Below, piece by piece: positions 57,222 through 64,000 of a stretch of DNA of 64,000 bases. Below the pieces are notes generated by a model. That model made no database searches and had not been told where the DNA came from. It worked only from the letters and a program-made list of their open reading frames with translations. Positions within the stretch are counted from its first letter, which is position 1. Each line of letters opens with the position of its first letter. Source of the DNA: Sphingomonas dokdonensis. GTDB taxonomy: Bacteria; Pseudomonadota; Alphaproteobacteria; Sphingomonadales; Sphingomonadaceae. The DNA lies in NCBI RefSeq assembly GCF_002197685.1, contig NZ_NBBI01000001.1, positions 682,001 through 746,000 of the forward strand, given 5' to 3'. Position numbers and translations under genes: made by a program.

Positions 57222-57773
57222 TCAGGGGCGCACATCCCAGGCGATCAAGCGGCCGTCCCGCACTTCGCCGTAAGCGCCGGTGCGCAGGTGGGCGGGTGGC
57301 AGGCCGAGCGCGATGCGCGCGAACCGCGCCGCCCCGTTGCTGGTGACGAGAAGGAGCGTGCCGCTCGCGGTGGCGAAGAAGTGCTGCCAGGCGGCGATGC
57401 GGGCGGGCGCATCGACGATCCAGCCGGGCGGCGGCAGCGCCGCGGCGTTCCATCGTGCCAGCGCATCGGCGCCGATGCGGGCGACGACGTCCTCTTCGAG
57501 CGCGCCCTCGTCGGGGCCGTGATCGATCTCGCGCAGCCAGTCGGTTGGCTTTGGGGCGAGGTGCGGCGCGATGATCGCGGCGGTCTCCTGAGTGCGGGCG
57601 AGGGGAGAGGCGAGGCAGCGATCGAAGGGGGTGCCGGCAAAATGGCGCGCGAGGGCGGCGGCCTGTGCCCTGCCGCTTTCCACCAGCGGCAGATCGCTTC
57701 GGGCGCCGATGCGGCGGGGTGGGTCGCCGGGCGAAAAGGTGTTGCCGTGGCGGAGGATGATGGCGCGCATCAC
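57222..57773 (-). CDS. Histidine phosphatase-family protein in the Kdo cluster
   Basis: A 183-residue phosphoglycerate-mutase-fold protein: the phospho-acceptor motif LRHGNT (His9), SPLARTQETA and the acidic EIDHGPDEG. The second catalytic His near the C-terminus, usually in SHG, is replaced by Asn in VTSNGAARF, so activity may be lowered or altered. It overlaps kdsB by 4 bp (ATGA) and sits between kdsB and kdsA. It could stand in for the missing Kdo-8-P phosphatase (KdsC), but KdsC belongs to the HAD fold and this is only a context-based guess. Confidence 0.82.
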   Translation of the reverse strand: MMRAIILRHGNTFSPGDPPRRIGARSDLPLVESGRAQAAALARHFAGTPFDRCLASPLARTQETAAIIAPHLAPKPTDWLREIDHGPDEGALEEDVVARIGADALARWNAAALPPPGWIVDAPARIAAWQHFFATASGTLLLVTSNGAARFARIALGLPPAHLRTGAYGEVRDGRLIAWDVRP

Positions 57774-58576
57774 GCGTGCGGGTCGCCATGCGCCGCGATC
57801 AGCGCCTCCGCGCGTGCGATGTCCGCCGCGGTATCGATGCCCGATATGTCGAAGGGCGCAGGGGCGACCTCCACCGCATCGATCCTGAAGCCGAGCTCGA
57901 GCAGACGCAGTTGTTCCAGCCCCTCCAGCCGCTCGAGCTCGGTCGGCGGCGTTGCTTCGAATTGTTCGAGCGCGTGGCGCCGATAGCCGTAGATCCCGAT
58001 GTGGCGCCAGATCGGGCAGGGCGCGCCGGCGCTGCGCAGCCGTTCCTCGTCTCGGATGGCGGGAATGATCGCCTTGGAGAACCAGAGCGCGCGGCCGTCG
58101 GCGGCGCGCGCGCAGCTGGTGCCGCTGAACGGCGTGGTTCTTTTGTGATCGCGCAAGGCGTCGAGGGCCGCCCAGCTCAGCCGAACGACGGGCGTGGCGA
58201 CGTCGGTGGTCGGCGGGGCGAGCGCGCGGATCAGTGCGGCGGGCGCGCCGACCGGCTGGAAAGGCGCGTCGCCCTGAAGGTTGATGACGATCTCGGGCAG
58301 CGTCGGCGTCAGGCGCGCGGCGGCGAGCGCGCGGCCCGATCCCGTCGTGATCCTGGTGTCGGTCATCACCGCATCGCAGTCGACCTCCTGGGCATGCGCA
58401 ACGATCGCGGGATCGTCGGTCGCCACCATCAGGCGCGCGGCGGGCAGGTCGGCCAGCGCGCGGCGGGCGTAGGCGATGGTGCGGTGGAGCAAACTGAGCC
58501 CGGCGATCGGCAGCAGCGGCTTCATCGGCAATCGCGTGGAGCCGGCGCGGGCCGGAATGACCACCAGCACGGTCAT
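57770..58576 (-). CDS. kdsB: CMP-Kdo synthetase (3-deoxy-manno-octulosonate cytidylyltransferase)
   Basis: A 268-residue nucleotidyltransferase activating Kdo with CTP. It has the N-terminal IPARAGSTRLPMKPL loop, MVATDDPAIV, the INLQGDAPF Mg site and IWRHIGIYGYRR. The motif usually written HxSGTDR is changed to TTGSGR, a small departure that also suggests a capsule-type enzyme. It is 13 bp downstream of the isomerase gene and coupled to the phosphatase-family gene. Confidence 0.93.
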   Translation of the reverse strand: MTVLVVIPARAGSTRLPMKPLLPIAGLSLLHRTIAYARRALADLPAARLMVATDDPAIVAHAQEVDCDAVMTDTRITTGSGRALAAARLTPTLPEIVINLQGDAPFQPVGAPAALIRALAPPTTDVATPVVRLSWAALDALRDHKRTTPFSGTSCARAADGRALWFSKAIIPAIRDEERLRSAGAPCPIWRHIGIYGYRRHALEQFEATPPTELERLEGLEQLRLLELGFRIDAVEVAPAPFDISGIDTAADIARAEALIAAHGDPHA

Positions 58577-58589
58577 CGCTTCTGCCCGG

Positions 58590-59603
58590 TCAAAGCACCC
58601 CCGCGCGCAGGACGTCGTGCAGGTGGACGATGCCGACGAGCTGCTCGCCCTCGCGCACGAACAACAGCAGCACGTTGCGTTCGTGCATGCGCCGGATCGC
58701 CTCCGACGCCAACTCGTCCGGGCCGATACAATGCGGGCTGACGCTCATATATTTGTGCACCGGGTCGGTCAGCGTGCGCTGCACGGTAACGCTGCGCCGC
58801 AGATCGCCGTCGGTGAATGCGCCGACGAGCCGGTCGGCATTGTCCACGACGGCAGTCGCGCCAAGGCGCGTGCGCGTCATCTCGATGGTCGCGTCGAGCA
58901 GCGAGGCGTCGGGCGCGATCCGGGGGATATCGGCGCCGCGCGCCATTACGTCGTGCACCTTGAGCAGCCGGGCGCCGAGCTTCCCATTGGGGTGAAGCCG
59001 CTGGAAATCGTCACGCGAGAAGCCCTTGCCGGCCATCAGCGTCATCGCGAGCGCGTCGCCGAAGACGAGCTGCACGGTGGTGGAGGTGGTCGGGCTGAGC
59101 TGGATCGGGCAGGCCTCGGGAACGACAGGCAGGGCGATGCAGAAGTCCGCCGCCTTGCCGCCGGTCGATTGCGGGTCCGCGGTGATCGTCACGATGGGGA
59201 TGGCGAAGCGCTTGCAGTAGCTGAAGATCGCCGCAAGCTCGCTGCTTTCGCCCGAGTGCGAGACGATCAGCACCACGTCGTCCTGGGTGATCATCCCCAG
59301 ATCGCCATGGCCTGCCTCCGCCGGATGGAGAAAGGAGGCGGGTACGCCGGTGGAGGTGAGGGTGGCGGTGATCTTGCGGGCGATGATGCCGCTCTTGCCC
59401 ATGCCCGCCAGGATCACGCGGCCGCGCACATCGGCGATCATCGCGACGAGCCGCTCGAACGCGTCGGCAAAGGCGGGGTCGCGAAAGCACGCCTTCAGCG
59501 CCGCAATCCCTTCCGCTGCCAGCGAGACGGTGCGGGCGGCGAGCGCGATGGTTTCCGGACTCGCCGACCGGGTGGTGATCGTTTCCGATTGTATCGTTGT
59601 CAT
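58590..59603 (-). CDS. kpsF: Arabinose-5-phosphate isomerase, KpsF/KdsD type
   Basis: A 337-residue protein: an SIS domain (about 45-180, with GMGKSG at 67-72, HPAEAGHGDLG and SHSGES at 115-120) and two C-terminal CBS domains (about 222-337). It interconverts ribulose-5-phosphate and arabinose-5-phosphate, the first step to Kdo. Its place among export genes favours the capsule-linked name kpsF, though kdsD would be equally right by function. It lies 27 bp downstream of the export lipoprotein gene. Confidence 0.93.
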   Translation of the reverse strand: MTTIQSETITTRSASPETIALAARTVSLAAEGIAALKACFRDPAFADAFERLVAMIADVRGRVILAGMGKSGIIARKITATLTSTGVPASFLHPAEAGHGDLGMITQDDVVLIVSHSGESSELAAIFSYCKRFAIPIVTITADPQSTGGKAADFCIALPVVPEACPIQLSPTTSTTVQLVFGDALAMTLMAGKGFSRDDFQRLHPNGKLGARLLKVHDVMARGADIPRIAPDASLLDATIEMTRTRLGATAVVDNADRLVGAFTDGDLRRSVTVQRTLTDPVHKYMSVSPHCIGPDELASEAIRRMHERNVLLLFVREGEQLVGIVHLHDVLRAGVL

Positions 59604-59630
59604 GTCACCCCGCGATCAACACGCCGGAGC

Positions 59631-60776
59631 CTAGCGCGTCACCGCGCGGACGGCGAGGATCGGCGAGAACAGCTGCCCGAGGATCTGGGCCAATTTGGCC
59701 GGCGCATTGGCGCGCGCGGTGGCGATGTAGATCACATCCTTGTCGTGCATGCCGATGCGCTGCGAGAGGAAGTAACTGTCCGGGCGCATCATGTTGAGGC
59801 GGTAGATCACGGGCCGGGTGGTCGTTTCGTCGCCAGCGTCGGGGGCATAGCGGAAGAGGTACACCGCGGCCGGATCGGCGAGACGCTCGCTCGGACCACC
59901 GGTGCGCGCCAGTGCCTCGGCGAGCGACAGTTCGTTGGCGCCGAAATTGACCTGGCTCACCTTGTCGCTGGCGCCGAACACCAGATAGGTCCGAGGGCGA
60001 TTGAACAGCTCGATCCGATCACCGGGCAGCAGCGCGATGTTCTGGGGGCCCGATGCCTCCACGGCGGAGAGCCGGCTCTCCTGCGACACGGTGCCGCGGG
60101 TGACTCGCACCACCATGTCGTCGGGCTGGTTCACCGTGCCGCCGGCGCGGGCCAGCGAATCGAGCAGGCGCTCGCGCGGTAGGCCGAGCGTATAGCGCCC
60201 CGGCTGGCGCACATCGCCCGACACGTAGAAGACGTTATAGGCATTGTCCTTGACCGACACGAGCGCCTGCGGGCGCTGCGACAGGCCGCGCAGGCCGCGC
60301 TCGATCATGCGCTCGACCTCACCGGGGGTCTTTCCCGCCACCGCCAGCCGGCCGATGTACGGCAGCTGGATGTCGCCTGCGCCGTCGACCTTTACCGTGC
60401 CGAGCTGGGTGCCGCGCGCGGACGGATTGAACGAGCCGCCCTGCGCCGGGCTGTCGGTGCTGGCGCCGGTGAAGAGCGTGACGCCGACCTCGAAGATGCT
60501 GATCTCCAGGATGTCGCCGGGTCCGACCGTGTCGATGCGGCCGGGCTGGTCGAGCGTCGCGAGGCCACCGGGCGGTGGCGGCGCAAAGGCAAGGCCGGGC
60601 GCGGAGGCGGCATCGATATCGACGATCGTGAACCCGGTCTGGTTGTCCTTGCGCAGCGCGGCGTTGATCTGCGACGCGGTCGGCCCGGCGCTCGGCAGTG
60701 TCGTGCAGCCGGCAAGCGCCGTCCCCACCAGCGCCGCCGCGATCAGCCGCGTCGAACCAAAACTGCCCTTGCGCAT
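59631..60776 (-). CDS. Polysaccharide export lipoprotein (Wza/KpsD-like)
   Basis: A 381-residue outer-membrane export protein: lipobox TALAGC with Cys24, then the Poly_export domain (GPGDILEISIFE, GDIQLPYIGRLAVAG, about 90-190) and SLBB-type domains (VSGDVRQPGRYTL, VFGASDKVSQVNF). It forms the outer-membrane channel for capsule or exopolysaccharide. ATG 60774-60776 follows a GGGGGGA Shine-Dalgarno. The ABC ATPase gene lies 102 bp upstream on the same strand; the inner-membrane partners are not in the window. Confidence 0.9.
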   Translation of the reverse strand: MRKGSFGSTRLIAAALVGTALAGCTTLPSAGPTASQINAALRKDNQTGFTIVDIDAASAPGLAFAPPPPGGLATLDQPGRIDTVGPGDILEISIFEVGVTLFTGASTDSPAQGGSFNPSARGTQLGTVKVDGAGDIQLPYIGRLAVAGKTPGEVERMIERGLRGLSQRPQALVSVKDNAYNVFYVSGDVRQPGRYTLGLPRERLLDSLARAGGTVNQPDDMVVRVTRGTVSQESRLSAVEASGPQNIALLPGDRIELFNRPRTYLVFGASDKVSQVNFGANELSLAEALARTGGPSERLADPAAVYLFRYAPDAGDETTTRPVIYRLNMMRPDSYFLSQRIGMHDKDVIYIATARANAPAKLAQILGQLFSPILAVRAVTR

Positions 60777-60878
60777 AGCGTCCCCCCGGAAGCGCCGCTT
60801 CAAACCATCCGGCGCTCAGGCGCGGGTTATCGCGTCAGATCAGCCAAGACAATCCGGCAGGCGCGGGAGGACCGAGGT

Positions 60879-61559
<681 letters not shown>

Positions 61560-61585
61560 GCCCGCCCCGTGCCATTGATGCCGCA

Positions 61586-62746
61586 ATGGTAGAGGATCGG
61601 ACGCCGGAGCGACAGGTGCCAGTTTGCATCGACGGCCGGCTTGCCGCTGCCGAAGCGACAGGCGTGGCGTCTTACGCGGGTGCCCTGCGCGACGGGCTGG
61701 CCGCCACCGGACCGGCGCCGCTGGTCCTCGATGACGACCAGCATGGGCGGTTCGGCGAGCCGGTGTCCACCGCCGGGATGATCCGACGTGGCCTGGCCGG
61801 ACGGCTGCGCAGCAGGGTGAGCCTGCAGCGGGATGTGGCGCGGCTACATGCGCCGGACGTATTCCGGCTTGCGCAGTCGCGCTTCACGTCGACGGGCAAG
61901 CTGCTGACCCTCGACTGCCCCGGCCCGCCGGGGATCATGCACTGGACCTATCCGATCCCTGCGCGGATCAACGGGTGGGTCAATCTGTACACCGTTCACG
62001 ACGTCATCCCGCTGGTGGCGCCAGACGTCGCCGCGGTGGAGCCGGCATCGTTGCAACGGCGGATCCTTGCCGTAGCGGCGGTGGCGGATCGCCTGCTGAC
62101 GGTCTCCGCCTCTGCGCGCGAGCAGATCCTGTCGGCGCTATCCCTCTCGTCGGCGCTGGTGGTGGATTGCGGCACGGCGGTGACGGCACTGGAGCCGGGC
62201 GACGGGCGTCTGCCGGCTGACCTGCGGCCGGACGGCTATTATCTGTACTGCGGGCTTGCCGAGCCGCGAAAGAACCTGCCGCGGCTGATCGCGGCGTGGC
62301 GGGCGAGCGGCACGCGATATCCGCTGGTGCTGACTGGCCCGGATCACCAGTCAGTCGCATCCCAGCCGGGCCTCGTCATCCTGCCCTATCAGCCGCGCAG
62401 GGTACTGGTCGACCTGATGCGGCAGGCGCGTGCGCTGCTGTTTCCGTCGCTTCACGAGGGCTTCGGCTTGCCGGTGGCGGAAGCGATGGCGCTCGGCACG
62501 CCCGTGCTGGCGGCGAACGGCGGTGCGCTTGCCGAGGTGGCGGACGGCGCGGCGGTGATGGTCGATCCGCATGATGAGGCCGCGATCACGCAAGGTATCG
62601 CGCTGCTTGACCGGGATGATGCGCTACGGCGCGATCTGGCGGCGCGTGGCCGCGCGCGGGCGCAGGCGTTCACGATCGCGCGCTTCGGCGCGCGGGTGCG
62701 CCGGCTGCACGACGAATTCGCTAGCGATTCTCGCTTCGACGTTTAG
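61586..62746 (+). CDS. Glycosyltransferase family 4-like protein
   Basis: A 386-residue GT-B transferase. Acceptor-side N-terminal domain with [11 protein letters not shown] and YTVHDVIPLV; donor-side C-terminal domain with YYLYCGLAEPRKNLPRLI, PSLHEGFGLPVAEAMA (the E-x7-E motif) and a final helix. It transfers an activated sugar in building a surface polysaccharide. It is a clear paralogue of the next gene, which begins 12 bp downstream. The ATG at 61586 gives the best N-terminus; no signal peptide. Confidence 0.88.
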   Translation: MVEDRTPERQVPVCIDGRLAAAEATGVASYAGALRDGLAATGPAPLVLDDDQHGRFGEPVSTAGMIRRGLAGRLRSRVSLQRDVARLHAPDVFRLAQSRFTSTGKLLTLDCPGPPGIMHWTYPIPARINGWVNLYTVHDVIPLVAPDVAAVEPASLQRRILAVAAVADRLLTVSASAREQILSALSLSSALVVDCGTAVTALEPGDGRLPADLRPDGYYLYCGLAEPRKNLPRLIAAWRASGTRYPLVLTGPDHQSVASQPGLVILPYQPRRVLVDLMRQARALLFPSLHEGFGLPVAEAMALGTPVLAANGGALAEVADGAAVMVDPHDEAAITQGIALLDRDDALRRDLAARGRARAQAFTIARFGARVRRLHDEFASDSRFDV

Positions 62747-62758
62747 TCCTTCGGCCGC

Positions 62759-64000
62759 ATGGGGGACGAGCGAACAACCATTGCGAGCATCGGCATCGAC
62801 GGGTTCAACCTGGCGCTGCCGCAGGGCACCGGGGTCGCGACCTATGGCATGGCGCTGGCGCAGGCGGTGCGCTCGCTCGGCATGCCGCTACATGGGCTGT
62901 TCGGCGTTCCGATCGGCCGTGATCCGCGGCTGCGCGAAATACTGTTCTATGAAGCGATGGGGCGCGGAATGCCGCCCCGCCGCGCGCCTCGCTGGCTGCG
63001 TCCCATGCTCGACCGGGTGTCGGTTGCCCGCGGACTGCGCGTCGCCGAGGTCGAGGACAGCGGGCGGATCGAGCGCGAGGGCTTCGTCGATCGTCTGCCC
63101 AGGTTCGATCGGCTGCTGAGCAGCGCGCATCTGTTCGAGCAGGCCGAGCATCATTTCCGGCGCACTCGCCGCTTTTTGGACCTCGAACTCCCCGATCCGC
63201 CGACGATCATGCACTGGACGTACCCGATCCCGATCAGGGTTGCCGGGGCACGCAACATCTACACCTTGCACGATCTGGTGCCGCTGAAGCTGCCGTTCGC
63301 CACCTTGGACCGCAAGCGCTTCTACCATCGGCTGGTGGAACGGTGCGTGGTCGAGGGGGATCATATCGTCACGGTGTCGGAGGCGAGCCGGCGCGATATC
63401 ATCGAGCTGCTCGGCGCGCCGGAGGCGGGTGTCACCAACACCTATCAGCACACCCCGATGCCGGCAGCCCTGGCGGACGAGATGGTCGATGTGGAGGCGG
63501 TGTTCGGCGTCAAACCCGACGGCTTTTTCCTGTTCTTCGGTGCGATCGAGCCAAAAAAGAACGTCGCGCGGCTGGCCGAGGCTTTCCTGTCGACCGATAC
63601 GCCGCATCCGCTGGTCCTGGTGGGCGGGCGAGGGTGGCAGAAGGACGAGGAACTGCGGCTGGTCGAAGCCGCGCAGCGCAGGAGCGGCGCGTCCGGGCCG
63701 CGCATCATCCAGCTCGATTACCTGCCGCGCCGGCTGGTGATGCAGCTGGTGCGGGCGGCGCGCGCCGTGCTGTTCCCCTCGCTGTACGAAGGGTTCGGCC
63801 TGCCGGTGCTGGAGGCGATGCAGCTCGGCACGCCGGTGATCACGTCCAACCGCGCCTCGTTGCCCGAGGTGGCGGGCGAGGCGGCGCTGATCGTCGATCC
63901 TTATGACGTTTCGGCGCTCTCCGCCGCGATCGCGCGGATCGATCGCGACGCCGACCTGCGCAGCAAGATGCGGCAGGCCGGGCTGGCCCAGTCAGCGCGC
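62759..64000 (+). CDS. Glycosyltransferase family 4-like protein, truncated by the window edge
   Basis: 414 codons are open to the last base of the window and no stop is reached. The protein starts [20 protein letters not shown] and shares [42 protein letters not shown] and [21 protein letters not shown] with the preceding gene, so the two arose by duplication. It is a GT-B, GT4-like transferase, presumably in capsule or exopolysaccharide assembly. ATG 62759 lies 12 bp after the previous stop. The C-terminus is missing by at most a few tens of residues if it matches its paralogue. Confidence 0.85.
   Translation, partial: MGDERTTIASIGIDGFNLALPQGTGVATYGMALAQAVRSLGMPLHGLFGVPIGRDPRLREILFYEAMGRGMPPRRAPRWLRPMLDRVSVARGLRVAEVEDSGRIEREGFVDRLPRFDRLLSSAHLFEQAEHHFRRTRRFLDLELPDPPTIMHWTYPIPIRVAGARNIYTLHDLVPLKLPFATLDRKRFYHRLVERCVVEGDHIVTVSEASRRDIIELLGAPEAGVTNTYQHTPMPAALADEMVDVEAVFGVKPDGFFLFFGAIEPKKNVARLAEAFLSTDTPHPLVLVGGRGWQKDEELRLVEAAQRRSGASGPRIIQLDYLPRRLVMQLVRAARAVLFPSLYEGFGLPVLEAMQLGTPVITSNRASLPEVAGEAALIVDPYDVSALSAAIARIDRDADLRSKMRQAGLAQSAR

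Overview
The window is high-GC chromosomal DNA from an alphaproteobacterium, most likely a Sphingomonas or close relative (Sphingomonadales). The evidence is the trpF-trpB-trpA-accD-folC order, a DksA with a single cysteine where the zinc finger should be, a bacteriophytochrome/heme-oxygenase pair, a Ser/Asn-rich protein with a PEP-CTERM-like tail, many acyl-CoA catabolism genes, and interspersed palindromes of a type I know from sphingomonads. No transposase, integrase, prophage module or CRISPR array was seen; this reads as ordinary chromosome with several catabolic islands.

Layout. 1-9.6 kb: fatty/acyl acid catabolism. A thioesterase (cut by the window edge), two adjacent acyl-CoA dehydrogenases, a VOC protein, an amidase, a multifunctional enoyl-CoA hydratase/3-hydroxyacyl-CoA dehydrogenase and a serine hydrolase lie on the minus strand, with a divergent acyl-CoA synthetase. 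9.6-14.2 kb: a Crp/Fnr regulator, an AI-2E family membrane protein, two identical tRNA-Asp genes, an AmpG-like permease and a small conserved protein. 14.2-28.1 kb: housekeeping (folC, accD, trpA, trpB, trpF, pyrF, a LapA-like protein, a patatin-like lipase coupled to an EEP-family enzyme, tyrS, an NlpD-like lipoprotein, serS, a host-attachment family protein). 28.1-33.1 kb: the low-complexity PEP-CTERM-like protein, dksA, a PilZ protein, tRNA-Leu, heme oxygenase bphO and a convergent bacteriophytochrome kinase. 33.2-46.6 kb: a second acyl-CoA island (nitronate monooxygenase, acyl-CoA dehydrogenase, APH-type kinase with a DUF6285-like partner, glutaryl-CoA dehydrogenase, two class III CoA-transferase family enzymes, an orphan 2Fe-2S subunit, an MHS transporter, a single-chain biotin-dependent acyl-CoA carboxylase, a GST). 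46.5-51.5 kb: a DsbA/FrnE-like protein and a tyrosine-catabolism block (Rieske ferredoxin, hmgA, hppD, a divergent MarR regulator with a clear operator, a ROK sugar kinase). 51.6-56.1 kb: a GGDEF-EAL protein, then a cytochrome P450 coupled to a membrane protein with a hydrolase-like Ser motif. 56.1-64 kb: a capsule-type locus with Kdo synthesis (kdsA, kdsB, kdsD-like), an export lipoprotein, a KpsT-like ATPase and two related glycosyltransferases, the second running off the window.

How genes work together. The two acyl-CoA islands supply activation, dehydrogenation, hydration, racemisation and carboxylation steps for fatty, methyl-branched or dicarboxylic acids. HppD and HmgA perform consecutive steps (4-hydroxyphenylpyruvate to homogentisate to maleylacetoacetate), but no recognisable maleylacetoacetate isomerase or fumarylacetoacetase is in the window. 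The Kdo genes sit with export genes, not lipid A genes, which fits an ABC-transporter-dependent capsule in a group known for having glycosphingolipids in place of LPS. Points that deserve attention are a Rieske gene whose only sensible start is CTG, a carboxylase whose strong Shine-Dalgarno points at an ATC codon, a small membrane protein upstream of kdsA with a CxxHDxxY motif, and the P450/membrane-protein pair.
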